DNA from: Coprinus comatus | Taxonomy: Eukaryota > Basidiomycota > Agaricomycetes > Agaricales > Agaricaceae | Direction: 5' to 3' | Assembly (NCBI GenBank): GCA_034638255.1 | Contig: JAWPGT010000002.1 | Span: 1,054,001 to 1,118,000, forward strand | DNA: 64,000 nucleotides | Part shown: positions 1 through 11,733 of the stretch, piece after piece | How the letters are laid out: each line of letters starts with the position of its first letter | Numbering within the stretch: position 1 is the stretch's first letter | The notes under the pieces: generated by a model | The model's database searches: none | Told to the model about the DNA's origin: nothing | The model's input: only the letters and a program-made list of their open reading frames with translations | Program-made: the position numbers and the translations under genes

Positions 1-10
1 ATATCCACAG

Positions 11-1157
11 ATTTTCATGTACGTCAGCTCGAGAATGAATGTTCTTGCTCCCAATCTGTCAGCTATTGTTGGTACTACCACAGCCGCGAAACTACTCGGA
101 GTTGCAGGAGGTTTAAGTGGTTTATCAAAAATGCCGGCTTGTAATGTGCATGTAGGCAGACTTTCTTTTCTTTGGTCTTCCATAATCAACCAACCATGTT
201 CTATATATAGCTCCTGGGTGCTCAAAGAAAAATAACTGCTGGATTCTCGACTAGTACTCAGCGAAGACATACCGGGTTCATATTCCAATCCGATCTTGTA
301 GCACAAACACCACCAGAATATCAATTGAAGATACAACGAACTGTTGGGGCTAAGAGTGTGTTAGCAGCCCGAATGGACCTTGAGCGACAGCGGCGAGATG
401 GTACGTTTCATATGAATCCTTACATTGTTCAAGCTGATTTCGTTTGAAAGGTGTATACGGAGAGTCTCTTCGGGATATAATTGAAAAGCGCATAGATCGT
501 CTAGCTGCACCACCGCCAGCCAAAGTAGTGAAGGCGCTGGCTATACCTGGTGATGGACCAAAGAAGCGGCGTGGAGGCAAACGGTACGCTTTCGAAACAC
601 ATTTAAGATTTTTCTACTTGCTTACACTTCATCCGCAATACTGTGTATATAGAGCTCGCAAAGCGAAAGAGGCATACGCTCAGACAGAACTACGCAAGAT
701 GCAGAACAGGATGGCCTTCGGTGAGGCCGAGCAAGAGGTTGGAGCATTTGATCAAACAAAAGGTCTTGGTTTAATTGGAGCTGGAACTGGTAAAGTTCGT
801 TCGGGTGCCGGAGAGGCCAAGAGTCGGGGTAAGCTCGTGAAAATTGGGTCAAAATTGAAATATATCCTAACGTCATACCTTCAGCAAAAATGTCGAAGGC
901 AAACAAGCTCAGGACTGCTGCAATTACACGATCTGCGCAAGCTTCACAATTATCTTCGGGCACGGCCACTTCGCTAAGTGTAACTCCTGCTCAAGGTATG
1001 TGCCTAATAAACATCGGCTTGCTGAAGCTTACACAATATAACACTATTAGGGTTTGAGTTGACGAACAGGGCGACAATGTCTCAGCGAGTCAAAGAAGCC
1101 AACGAAAAGTGGTTTTCATCGGGCACGTTCTCATTCATTGGTCAGAAAGGAGCATGA
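11..1157 (+). CDS. PRP31: Prp31, U4/U6 snRNP splicing factor (5' partial)
   Basis: The product bridges U4 snRNA and the 15.5K protein and holds the U4/U6-U5 tri-snRNP together during spliceosome assembly in the nucleus. The window opens inside the Nop domain: the segment [16 protein letters not shown] and then [16 protein letters not shown] is the signature of Prp31. Later exons give the basic Prp31 C-terminal domain ([12 protein letters not shown], then [19 protein letters not shown]) and the end [17 protein letters not shown], stopping at TGA 1155-1157. Introns interrupt it near 155, 405, 585, 840, 990 and similar points. The N-terminal half lies outside the window. An acceptor-like ag at 9-10 suggests an exon starts at about 11. 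Family identity is very secure; exact intron edges are by eye. Confidence 0.93.
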
Positions 1158-1339
1158 GTAACTTTCGTTGTCGCTTTTGATGTTTACTCTTCGAAAATGG
1201 AATATAATTGTCTATTAAAGCTCAAGCGAGGAATATGCGAAATGAATATGGTACATAGATGCAACAACTAACAACGGATCGGGCGCGGAAACATAACGGC
1301 AATTTTGAATGCAGTTCACTGGGAAACTCGGTCGCATAT

Positions 1340-2053
1340 TTAGACGTGTGTCGCCGTAGCTTGGGGCGAAGAGTTTTGTGCACTCTCCACAAAGCTGTTG
1401 GGTTGCTGACCCAATTTCTGTCGCTTGGACCGGTAATCTCGGATAGCTGAGCGGATGGCATCCTCAGCCAACACTAGAAGAAAATTAGGCACAGTTAGGT
1501 CAGATTATTGGTCGACGACCCACTTGAACAATGCAGCTTGACGGGTGGTAGGCAGAGTTCCTTGGCAATTTCGGTGTTCTGAATCTTCCCTGCCTCCTCC
1601 AAGCTCAGTCCCTTTACTCTCTCAGTCATATACGAACTGGACGCGATGGCACTTCCACACCCGAATGTCTTGAACTTGACATCCGATATAATACCATTGT
1701 CGTCAACACGAATCTGCAACTTCATCACATCACCGCAGCTAATAAAGCCGATTATTTCCGTAGTCAAGAGACGAGTAACAACGAGGAGGAACTTACGCGG
1801 GTGCACCAACCAGTCCAGTGCCAACGTCAATATCATGCTTGGGCATGGACCCCACCTACATGGAAGAATATGTTATCAGATAAAAGAATCCCATAAGGGG
1901 GCCGAGAACCTCGTAGAGAGGCGAGACTTTTACATTTCGGGGTTTTTCATAATGGGAGATCACTTTCTCATGATAGCGACGTGCCGCGATTGCAGGTCGT
2001 GCAACAACAGGAGTAGCAGCGAACAAAGGCTTTGCAATAAGTGAGCGGAGCAT
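1340..2053 (-). CDS. ISU1: Mitochondrial iron-sulfur cluster scaffold protein IscU
   Basis: Scaffold on which the mitochondrial ISC machinery (Nfs1-Isd11, frataxin) builds 2Fe-2S clusters before transfer by the Ssq1/Jac1 chaperones. Exon 1 encodes an arginine-rich presequence followed by YHEKVISHYEKPRNV. Introns then join to VGSMPKHDIDVGTGLVGAPA, CGDVMKLQIRVD and TFGCGSAIASSSYMTE, and a last exon MLAEDAIRSAIRDYRSKR. All three cluster-ligand cysteines are present (ACGD, FGCGS, KLHCS), as is the chaperone-binding LPPVK motif. The frame ends at 1340-1342 after a C-terminal extension beyond the usual SKR. It is divergent from TAF9 across about 456 bp. The start at 2053 gives the only reasonable presequence. 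Confidence 0.95.
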
Positions 2054-2509
2054 GAAGGGAGATTGGTGGTTGAGAGGAGACGTGGGGTCCGTGAAACCTG
2101 CGTGGAATTACATTTCCCATTATGACGGCCCTCGGCTGTGTCATGTGTGGCCTTGCTCCATTTCCATTGGCTCTTCATAGATCACGTGCTGAAACGCCAG
2201 CGCTGATTGGTCACCACTCGTGATTGGCTGGTCCGTGCAATTGACGCGTTCGGACATACAATGTTATCGCTAAGTAGGTGTTAAGTTTCAACTGCGAACC
2301 CACTTCATTCCTCTATTCTGGCCTTGGCCATACTCATTCATAACCCACCTTTGTAGCCCGACCATCGTCCTTTAAGTATAATTAATCATAACCACAAGCA
2401 GAAAGCCATTAAAATAAACAGGTATTGAACTGTTGACCCGTAACGAGCACATATGCTCATTGCACCTTGGCATGCAAACAGATTTGGACCACTATAGCCG
2501 ATACCTCTA
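2054..2509. promoter_or_regulatory. Divergent promoter ISU1 / TAF9
   Basis: About 456 bp between the two start codons contains no recognisable gene. By eye it holds three CCAAT boxes in the ATTGG orientation (2166-2170, 2206-2210, 2223-2227), one CACGTG E-box (2183-2188) and one ACGCGT (2244-2249). CCAAT boxes are bound by the HAP complex in fungi, which controls respiratory and iron genes; a role for ISU1 is inferred only. Confidence 0.45.
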
Positions 2510-3345
2510 ATGACGACCGTCGCATCCTCTCGCATTGCTGAGAATCTCCCAACCACTGCCCGGGCAATTGCTCTTCTTCTCTCTGCTACTCCTAGCGTCC
2601 AAGATGTACAGCCAGGTGTTCTCCACCAGCTGCTAGAATTTTCACACAGGTACACAGCACAAGTGCTCACGGATGCAAGCGTCTATGCAGAACATGCTGG
2701 GCGAGGTGGTAAGATTGATATGGACGACGTCATTCTTGCTGTGCAGGCACGCGTTGGATGGGAGTTTGGAGGTCGTGTTCCAAAAGAAGTGTGATCCCTT
2801 TGATTTGTGAAATTGACATCATTCTCATCTTGCTGTAGTTTATATTATCACTGGCTACCGAGGTCAATGCATCTCCTTTGCCCGCAGTACCTGAAGTGTT
2901 TGGCGTTCGGATACCGCCTCAATCCGAGTGCCTCACAAATGTTGACTTCAATCTACTTCCGACAAAACCGCCACCCGATGTCAAACTTTACGAGGAAATC
3001 GAAGAAATCGAAGAGTCAGAGTCCGAAGAAGAATCAGAACTAGATGAAGACGAGGAAATGGAACCACCTCCGTCGAATCTCGCCCCCCAACCAGTCCGAG
3101 AGGAAGCTCCATTTCCCATCAGCGCATTTGCTATGCCGTCCGACATCGACATGTTCGGAACGCCTGCTGGACCGGATGCCCAAGGACCTGAAGATGGAAG
3201 TGATATCGGAGAAGAGGAGGATGGTCTGTTTGCTGGAGGTGATGATGAGGAAGAGGAAAGTGATGGCATGGAGGAGGTGCCAACTGTCCCAGATTCTGCC
3301 AATGGTGTCAAAAGAAAATTGGTAGAGGAAGATGATTATGATTAA
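2510..3345 (+). CDS. TAF9: TFIID/SAGA subunit TAF9
   Basis: Histone-fold subunit shared by TFIID and SAGA, pairing with TAF6 in RNA polymerase II preinitiation complexes. Exon 1 (2510-2788) encodes the complete histone fold, with LPTTARAIALLLSATPSVQD, then the alpha-2 helix HQLLEFSHRYTAQVLTDASV, then HAGRGGKIDMDDVILAVQAR. A 50-nt intron (2789-2838, gtgtga...tgtag) joins to FILSLATEVNASPLPAVPEV and to FGVRIPPQSECLTNVDFNLLP, the conserved TAF9 segment after the fold. The rest is a very acidic, low-complexity tail (glutamate and aspartate runs) ending at TAA 3345. Length about 260 residues fits the family. The single intron and clean frame make this one of the safest calls here. Confidence 0.94.
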
Positions 3346-3444
3346 AAGTTCTTCAAACCCTCTTGTATTTCTTACAACCATAATGATAAATATCATATTC
3401 TGAATTCACAGAGGCATACACATAAATTAGGACTCGAACTATGA

Positions 3445-5155
3445 TTACCATCTAATACTGCCATTCTGGATTACGAACGCAAGAACAAGCACTAGGAGAG
3501 TCAATAGCAGGAAAAGAATCAAACTCCAAGCTGGGCGGAGGTCTCAGTAATATTGCCAATGACTTGGAGTGTTTATGACTTACATGATCCTCCAACAACA
3601 GCGGGTATCGTAACAATGCGCACCGTGTTGTCAGCACTAGCAGCAACCAATAATGTTGTTGTTGGATTGAATTTCACGACGGTGGGAGGAAATTCGTGTG
3701 CTTTGAGAATTGTTATCAGGGGCTAAATCAACCATGTCAATAGAGTAAAGATCGAGAATATTTTCTGCTCACACTCAAAGTCTTTGAATCCAACATCCCA
3801 ATTGACAGATCTGATGAACCATAACCCAGGAAGCGGCCATCCAAACTAATAGATTGAACTTAGCAGACGTCCCACAAAGCAACAGAATACAAACCTGACA
3901 TCAAACGCGGTCAACCCTTTGTCACCCACTTTTCTCTGCCTCTCAACAGTCCAAGTCTTGGTATTCCATCGAGATATATACCCCCTTCGTGCAGAGGGTT
4001 TTTGGTTGCGACCCCGAGACGGCGAAGTATTGATCACGGTATATAGTACCTTATCATCCAAAGGGTGATACCTACATATTATTTAGTCTATCTTCGAGTC
4101 ATAGAGAGTAAACTTAAATGAACCTGACTGAACGGAAGCTACAACTTCCAGGACCACCAATGCTGCTTGGCAAGTCAACCGAGTGGTCCAGTTTCAACAC
4201 ATTGACATCAGCTTCTTCCAAGTTAGATTTGCCTTTGCCCTTTTCAGAAGAGAGGGGCGATCCTGTTTTGAGTGAATATACAAGAAGGTTGTGGGTTGTA
4301 GCAACGATCAACTTTTTTTAAATAAAAATCAACATGGTATTTGGTTGGATTGAGTGGTTAAGACGCACGGTTTCGCTTGTACTGGAAAAAGTAGCATCGT
4401 AGATCTCTTTGTCCATGTGTAGTGGAGGAGCGACAAGTGTAAGGCTGGGAAACGACAATAACGAAAGCTGCACAGTACAAACGTGATCGGTTAATAGCTT
4501 CTGTTCAAAGGCGCAACACACATCACGGCATCCTGCAACGACCAGCAGCTTTCTGTCCGGGGATAATGCAGTAACTTTCTAAATATCTGTGAATATTCCG
4601 TTCTTTCTGAGTGGCAAATATTTCTACTTGGTAGTCATCTTCACTGATAGGGAGGGTATCCTTATAAGCAGTGTGTTGAAAGCTAGTATGCACAATCAGG
4701 TATGGAAATGCCTAACGGAGAGGTGAATAGTTACGCATTGTCAGCAACTTTGAATATGTGGCAATTTTCATTAATGCCCTTCAATATTTTTTCAGGAGAG
4801 CTGTTGATTCCACATATGACGGAATTGGACTGTAAAGAATATGTTAGACAATTAATTATGTTTCTGTTCCATTGGACCCACTTCTATGTCAACGGTCATA
4901 CTGGTTGGGGCATCCTCAATCTCATGCTCAGCCTTCAGATCAATATCCCTTTCTGGTCCAACAGAATATAGGCGCTGCACGACTGTTAAGGGAGTTAAAA
5001 CCCAGTCAATTATGCCTATGACCTACCAATTTGTTCTTTATCCCGCTTCTGGATGAGCCACCTCCGCCGCCCACGACGAGCTTGTCCGTGGCAGTAAAGA
5101 CAGCTGAGTATACAGGAAATGCAGCAAGGGAATGGGTTGAATGACGAGCACGCAT
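3445..5155 (-). CDS. Sec12-like WD40 exchange factor for Sar1
   Basis: ER membrane WD40 protein of the Sec12/PREB family, which loads GTP onto Sar1 to start COPII coat assembly. The start region FPVYSAVFTATDKLVVGGGG followed by GSSRSGIKNKL is the family hallmark, including the K-loop-like Gly-rich stretch. Splicing at cag|cgc continues as RLYSVGPERDIDLKAEHEIE. Later exons give the WD repeats (VRYHPLDDKVLYTVINTSPS; GYISRWNTKTWTVERQRKV; AFDVSPDGRFLGYGSSDLSI). The last exon, joined across the intron ending near 3550, encodes a strongly hydrophobic C-terminal anchor (SLILFLLLTLLVLVLAFVI) and stops at 3445-3447. Start at 5155 is chosen because similarity begins right after it; an in-frame ATG at 5188 is possible. 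Middle intron edges are uncertain. Confidence 0.85.
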
Positions 5156-5235
5156 AGTAAATAGGATCCAGGGGTATACAGTAGACACGTTGAGTGGTAG
5201 AACGCGCCTGAGGCCCGAAGACCATGTGACGCGTT

Positions 5236-7316
5236 ATGTCATTAGCAGATTTCTCAGACGCATGCTACCCTCCGTTCCATTTGCTAAAGGTTGCTATGAA
5301 TGACCTGCCTCGCTTGACCACTCAGACCGCCATAGGAATTACGGTCGCAATATCAGGAAATATTCTTATCTCTCTAGCACTTAATCTACAAAAACTTGCA
5401 CACAAGCGACTGGACCAACTTGGTAAACATGCCACCACCAGTGAACCCCCTTCTCAAAACCCCCCTGAACACACAGCTCCTGGATCTGGTGCCCTTGAAG
5501 AAAGCGAGATATCAGAGGCAACCCCTGGTGACGCAGAAATGCGTTCTTTGTTGCACATTCATACTTCCCCATCCACAAACTATGCCGCATGTGGACCGGG
5601 CGTCAATCCACCATCACAGAACGGACTAGTACACTTGTCACGTTTGAGAAAAAAACATGGTGCAAAGCTTGTAGCTGCTCCGCTGGTGGAAGCTGGGTAC
5701 GGAAATGAAACATTGCACACGCCAGAAGCTTTCCAGGGGAACTTGGATAGCAAAGTGGATGAAACCGAATACTTGAAATCAAAGCTGTGGTGCGTTATCA
5801 CATATACAACGATCGTATTGAAAAGTAAATGTCTCTCAGGTGGTTAGGATTCATCTTGATGAATATTGGAGAGCTTGGAAATTTCATGGCTTATGCCTTT
5901 GCCCCCGCATCTGTGGTGGCTCCTCTCGGAACTGTAACGCCCTATTATTTTTTTCATTTAATCGACAACTCACGTCGTTTCAAAATTTTTAGTTTGCTCT
6001 GATCGCCAATTGCTTCATCGCTCCGGTTATGTTAGGAGAACATTTTCGAATGGTATTATCACTCATTTTTTCTACTACCGCCGTGATTTGTCGTTAATAA
6101 TATCCAGCGCGACTTTTTTGGCGTTTGTGTTGCAATCGTCGGAGCCGTAACAGTCGTCTTGTCAACAAATGCGTCTAATGCACGACTCGATCCTCGACAA
6201 TTGCTCAAGGCTATTACCCAGATGCCATTCTTAATCTATATTACTATCTGTATAAGTGGCGCGATTATTCTTGCTATCCTTTCCCATAGCAAAGCAGGAC
6301 GGACCTATGTGTTTATCGATGTTGGACTATGTGCACTTTTCGGTTGGTCAAATTCTCGCGTACAAAACATTAGAATTTAACATCGTGTCAGGCGGTTTTA
6401 CCGTGCTTTCAACGAAAGCACTGTCTACTCTAATCACGCTAGAGTGGTATGAGATCTTCACAGAATGGATAACCTATCCTTTGTTAGTGGTATGTATATT
6501 TGACCTTGAAGAAAATATTCATATATCGATCGATGAACCCCAGACTCTCGTAGGAACAGGCGTTGGTCAGATTAGGTATTTAAATCGAGCTCTTATATGC
6601 TTTGACAGCAAAGTAAGCTCGCATGTTACCTACCGACCATGAAACTCATTTTGTTAGGCTGTCATCCCCGTCCAATTTGTCTTATTTACCCTTGCAGCGA
6701 TCACTGGCAGCGCAATTCTCTACGGAGACTTCAGGAAAGCTAGTTTCCACGAACTTGTGACCTTCGTATATGGCTGCGCAGCTACATTTGCCGGTGTCTT
6801 TATACTTGCTCGAGGTTCGGACAATGAATCGAAACACTCATCACACGCTGTCCAAGATGAAAACACGACAATAGCTAGGCCGGTCGACAAAAGGCAACGA
6901 GTGATCGTGTTAACAAGTGATTTGGAGAACGGACAAGAAACGCCTCTACGAAAGAAGAAGAGCACAATCCCCGTGGTTGGAATATCACCAGCACAGGTAT
7001 GCCAATCAGACTTCATACCGCCAAATTATCTCACAATTTGTAGCATCTGCTCCTCGTGCACACCCCAACTCGCGAATTCCCTTCTTGGTCCAGAGAATCG
7101 GAAAATGAATGTGAAGATTCCGATAGGATCCCAGCAACCCGTTCATGCGGACGTAAAAGGTCTTTGGATGACTTTGGAAATATCGGTGCCTTGAGTGGGT
7201 CGCCTCGAAGTCAATCAAGTACGCTGAGAGAAAACAACATGGCAGGCCGCTCAACTGCCACACCCTCTTCAGGTAGCCCAAGTGTAGGGAAGATTGGAGG
7301 AAGTCAGCTCACATAA
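5236..7316 (+). CDS. NIPA-family magnesium transporter
   Basis: Multi-pass membrane protein of the NIPA family (Mg2+ transporter, DMT superfamily). After the first helix (AIGITVAISGNILISLALNL), a long hydrophilic loop is followed by WLGFILMNIGELGNFMAYAF and APASVVAPLGTVALIANCF, the family core that carries the conserved P-L-G. Further exons give GVCVAIVGAVTVVLSTNAS, TICISGAIILAILSH, GGFTVLSTKALSTLITL and the final helices near 6660-6810. About nine membrane segments can be counted. The C-terminal tail is long, serine-rich and polar, to TAA at 7316, and probably cytosolic. Either ATG 5236 or ATG 5296 could be the start; the latter gives a shorter N-terminus. The pattern agrees with fungal NIPA proteins, whose substrate is inferred from animal members. 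Confidence 0.88.
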
Positions 7317-7498
7317 CATCCCACTATAATCTTTCATAATTCCTTAACCTCAAGCGTACATATTGACATCATATCTAGAACACTTATATTCAATATTGTA
7401 ATCTGACTTGTACTATGTACTGGGACTAGTCTCCTATTTATAAGAGTTGGGTTTTGGGACTATTAACCGAGCGACTGCCAAATGAAATACTATTAGAA

Positions 7499-7897
7499 CA
7501 TATCAAGCTTTTCGAACCAGTTTCGAACTTCCCTCGGACTCGCGAACAAACGCTTTCTCGATTTGTCCAACAACATGCTGTTTTGCGAGAAAGAAGACGA
7601 GAAGGGTGTCAAATTTGACGAGGGATGATCAGGGGTGGCAGAAGATTCCAGCGAGGCGTTGCTAGAGTTCTCAGAGTTCTAAACAGGACTTCTCAGGCTT
7701 GAGTCGTGATTTCTTGAGACCAGAAGATTGTCAAGATTAAGGTTCCTATTTTCATAGATTATACTGAATGAGCCAAATAGCTTGACATATGGACATCCTG
7801 GCGCATCACCTCCGTCTATTGGAAGATTAGCCTCGGCGATCAATATTCGGCATCCCCTTTCATTTAGAGCTATGCTTCGGCTTGTCATTAATGCCAC
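7499..7897 (-). CDS. Possible small gene fragment of unknown function
   Basis: No family recognised. On the minus strand one frame runs from 7897 through SIALNERGCRILIAEANLPI and PIDGGDAPGCPYVKLFGSFS to a TAG at about 7679-7681. The same frame then continues as a Ser/Asn-rich tail ending RKRLFASPREVRNWFEKLDM before a stop near 7499. The nucleotides before that tail read ctgtttag, a good intron acceptor, so the TAG may lie at an intron end rather than in the coding sequence. Composition of the tail looks coding. An upstream exon may reach 8045. Alternatives are a decayed gene or chance open frames. The start is not determined. Confidence 0.28.
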
Positions 7898-8037
7898 TCA
7901 TCCACAGACAGACAAGGAACAACCATACACTTTCCTGGGCCTTCACGCTTATTCTAGCTGCCTCGCGGACATGCTTCACTAGCGCAATCGGATGGCACGT
8001 TGTCATTTGCTTTTTTCCTTCTGATACCCTGGAAATT

Positions 8038-10135
8038 ATGACCAATGTGTCTTCTTCCTCGAAATTACCCCTTGCACAGGACGTCGTAAAAGTTCTGGTG
8101 ACCTTGGAAACCTACTTCCTCTATGCTCTGGACATCCCGTCAATGTTCCGTTGTGGAGCCTTGTGTCGCTCTTATAACCACCCTGTCGTTCAGCCATCAT
8201 GCAACCGGAATGCACCCTCTACTTACACTTTGCCTTTTTTGTTCACTCTGCAAAATCATCATCTACATCAAACGGATTTTCTTCCACTCACTATCTCACT
8301 TCCCTGGGCCTAAACTCGCAGCAGCTACTTCTTTGTACAAAACATACTATGAAGTCGTCCAAGGAGGCGAGTTTTTGAATCATCTGGGCATTTTGCATGA
8401 AAAATATGGTTTGTTGTCTCCTGCTGTTCCTATAAGTTCTCACCTCATGAAAGTATGTAGGCGACATCGTGCGTGTAGGCCCCAACGAAGTAAGACAAAC
8501 CTCTCGATGTAAATATATGTGCTAGCTAACAGTATTTCAACTTCTCTTGTTAGCTCCACTTCAACGCACCTCGGGCATACCATGACATCTACAATTTTCA
8601 GAGCCGTTATGCCAAAGACCCCAACTTCTATCGCTGTTTCGGTGTTGATCATTCTACATTCGGGACGGTGAATTCGCGGCAGTCTAAGTACCGACGAGAC
8701 GTTCTCAGTTCCTTGTTTTCCCGCCGTTCAGTCCTCCTCCTAGAAAATCTCATACAGGACCATGTAAGCGGTACGCAAAAGTACAGACAATAGTAATGAT
8801 ATGACTTTCCGACAGATAAATGTGTTGATAACCAAACTTCGAACTCGTGATGAACCATCCAACATGTTCCTTGCGTATCGTTGCGCCACCCTAGATATCA
8901 TTGCCTCCTATTGCTTTGGCAAAGACCTAGGCGCTCTGTGCTCAGAAGATTTTGCTTACCCCCTTCTTGTTACCATCCAAGCCTCAGCCGCCCTATTCTG
9001 GTTGATCAAAATCTGCCCACCTTTCTTTCGTCTCGTCTTTCGACTCCCGGAATTTGTTGTCGAACGTCTACCCAAAAGACTCCAGAGTCATCTCGCGATT
9101 CGTCAACAAGTAAAAGAATTGATTGCCTACAGTATATGGCAATACGAGCAAACAGATGAAACAGAAGGGATACCAACGATCTATCGCCGGCTGCTATCTA
9201 AGCAACGGATATCGAAGACTCTCATCTCAGGACAATCACTCCTTGACGAGGCGCTCTCGCTCTTGCAGGCGGGAAGTGATACTGTAGGCAACACTTGCAC
9301 GATTGGGACATTCCATATACTCAACAATCCTACCATCCACCAAAAACTCACCCGGGAGCTGAGCGCTGCCTGGCCTCATTCCGATGTACCGATTCCTTTG
9401 AGCGTTTTGCAACATCTTCCTTATCTTGTGAGTTTCGAACATCGGTTTATTCACCTTTCTGACACTTACTCCAACAGACCGCGATAATCAAAGAGTCGCT
9501 GCGACTTTCTCATGGCTTCGTTTCTCCTTTGCCAAGGGTGATCGATAAAGCAGATAGCTATATCTCTGGATACCAAATACCTGTTGGTGTAAGCTTTCTC
9601 TGTGCACCCACTTTAGGATCTTCAACTAAGAACCCGCTTCAAGACTATTGTAGGGATGAGTGTCACGGCATTACATACCAGCGACACGATATTTGATGAT
9701 GCAGGTTCTTTTTCTCCCGAACGATGGTTAAATCCGAAGTCACGAAAGCTTGAACATTTCTTGGTTCCATTTTCCCATGGCCCTAGGATGTGCCTTGGAA
9801 TAAAGTGAGTACCTGATGGATTTTTCTAGAATTATATTAAAAGGCATGTCAGTCTAGCGTGGGTTGAACTGTATCTCATTCTCGGTAATCTATTCAGGCG
9901 GTTGCAAATGGAAATTTATTGTACAACGTGAGCCAAGTCAATTAAAGCACTTTCTGACCTCATGGTGTGTCCCAGCGTACAAGACTTCGAGAAATTTAAG
10001 GACTATTTTATTCCAATACATCAAGGACGACACCTCAAGATAGTCCTCTCCGAAAATAGTACGTTCACTATATGTTCTCATAAAAAAGTTCTAAAATATT
10101 CTACTAGAGCCAACAGAGCAAGGCTCTGTCCGTAA
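8038..10135 (+). CDS. Cytochrome P450 monooxygenase
   Basis: Heme-thiolate monooxygenase, probably ER-anchored, of an Agaricomycete secondary-metabolism/detoxification type. Visible landmarks in order: proline hinge FPGPKLAAATSLYKTYYEV; I-helix LLQAGSDTVGNT; ExxR motif KESLRLSHG; PERW as SFSPERWL; and the heme loop FSHGPRMCLGI with the cysteine ligand. At least eight introns interrupt it. The N-terminus is uncertain: ATG 8038 gives KLPLAQDVVKVLVTLETYFL and can be joined by a 55-nt intron (about 8138-8192) to the helix LLTLCLFCSLCKIIIYI, while ATG 8123 or ATG 8210 need no intron. The 3' end also runs on: whether or not a 51-nt intron after 10059 is removed, the frame stops at 10133-10135, overlapping the convergent GH105 gene. 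Substrate unknown. Confidence 0.82.
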
Positions 10136-11457
10136 GGCATGCTCGTGAGGCGGATAGTCTTATAACTCTCCACATCATCGAAAACCGGGGTGCCGAAGGA
10201 CACCTGTTTCAGCTCTCCAGTTTCCGATATATTATCTATGATCACTTGGATTGCTTGCTTGGCTGCAGTAATATATCTCTCTTCCTTTGGCAAAATCCTA
10301 AGGCGGACCGCCTTGAAGATACCATAAGCGAAACCAGCAGTTGCAGACGCCTCTAAATAGCTGGTGGGATCGTCAAGTAATGTGTGCCAGAGGCCGGTAG
10401 ATTTATCTTGACAATTGATAAGTGCGTCCACTTGTGCCTTTAGCGTTGATGCCAGAAACTCTCGAAGAGCATCACCAGGAGCGAGGTTCAATAATTCAAT
10501 AAAATCCGGAATTGCGATTGTGACCCAGCAATTTCCTCGTCCCCACCTCGCACGTCCAAAATGATGGCGGCCTTCGAAGGTCCATCCTAATCAAGATCAG
10601 GTCAGACAGAGAACATGTATGTTGTATCATTACCTGCCCACCATGGAACCAAAGGCCTGTCATAGGGTCATGGAGATACTTGACACTAGTTGCAATGTGA
10701 GAGACGAACAGCGCATTCAAGTTCAAACCTACTGGATCATAAATTGCCTCTTGGCTTCTTCGATATATTCCTTTTTTCCTAGTACTAGACCAATCTTGGC
10801 TAACGGTAAGACGGTCATCATCAAAGTATCGTCCCACAATTGTTGATAATTGTCCACTAGATAGGTTATGTGTTGGAGACCGCCTTCTTCTGTACGAGGC
10901 ATCTCGTACATTACCCACTCAGCCCATGCTTCTAGGTGAGTTCTGTAGTTCTGGTAACCACCCTCGTGTATATACGCAGCAGTGAGCAAAGGTGACATAG
11001 TGTTCACGTTCTGCAGGTTTGAAATAAGGTTGCTGAATTGTGTGAACATTATATTAAATTACCTTGCTTGTTCCTATCTCTAACTGCATCTTGAACCATT
11101 TTAAACAGATATCCAGCGCATTCGTGTCTCCAGTAACTTCAAAAAGACGGAATAGACCATACAACCCTTTGTTGTTATCTTTATCAGGTTAGCCCATTAT
11201 TTCCATGATTATGCTCCTACCTACGCCATGAGTCCACTGGATTTATGTACATAAGTAAAGGTGGGTTTTCCTCATAAATAGTGTACATCGACACTTACTT
11301 CCCAATCATTCCAACCTTTGGTATCAATAACTCGACCATCTTCAAGCTGGAGCAGGAACTCGCCAGTTTCATCTTTTATATTGACAAGACAGTCAACGAG
11401 TCTGCGGACAAGTGTCAACACTTGCGTTTTACTTGGGTCTATCGTTCTGGAAGACAT
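10078..11457 (-). CDS. GH105/GH88-type unsaturated glycuronyl hydrolase
   Basis: Glycoside hydrolase of the YteR/GH105 type, which cleaves the unsaturated uronic acid from oligosaccharides left by pectate or rhamnogalacturonan lyases. Exon order on the minus strand: RRLVDCLVNIKDETGEFLLQ and KGWNDWEVS; NWTHGVGLYGLFRLFEVTGD; TAAYIHEGGYQNYRTHLEAW; then DNYQQLWDDTLMMTVLPLAK, which holds the catalytic aspartate region of the family; then HDPMTGLWFHGWTFEGRHHF and GRARWGRGNCWVTIAIPDFI; and the end MPYGQSLALLALVEYFRTFL. These match the (alpha/alpha)6 barrel family along its length (about 380 residues). No signal peptide is visible, suggesting intracellular action. Start at 11457 is the second in-frame ATG; 11490 is possible. 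Its start is 276 bp from a divergent transporter that could import the substrate (inference). Confidence 0.88.
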
Positions 11458-11733
11458 TAAGAATCCAATTCTAATGTTTACCAGGTGCAAACTCTATTTT
11501 TATATATGGGGTACTGAACGTTGAACCGGGCGGTCCGCGGGCCGACCTTGCACTTATCACCTGGCCTGGAGAGACTCCTTGAGGAAAATCCGGTGTGGAA
11601 TATCTCTGCTTCTTATACGTTTCCCCGGTTCGAAAGGTTTTAAGTCACAAGACATCCCTTTCAGTTATGGTTTAAGAACCCATGTTATAGTTGATGGAGA
11701 AGACAGAATTCTCACATATCCTTCTATCTAACC
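11458..11733. promoter_or_regulatory. Divergent promoter GH105 / MFS transporter
   Basis: About 276 bp separates the start codons of the GH105 hydrolase and the Dal5-type transporter. It includes the GC-rich segment cgggcggtccgcgggccg at 11527-11544, with an inverted CGG arrangement of the kind bound by Zn2Cys6 regulators. Binding is not shown by sequence alone. Confidence 0.35.

Noticed and set aside
622..969. Minus-strand 115-codon frame
   Set aside because: Fully inside the PRP31 exons on the opposite strand.
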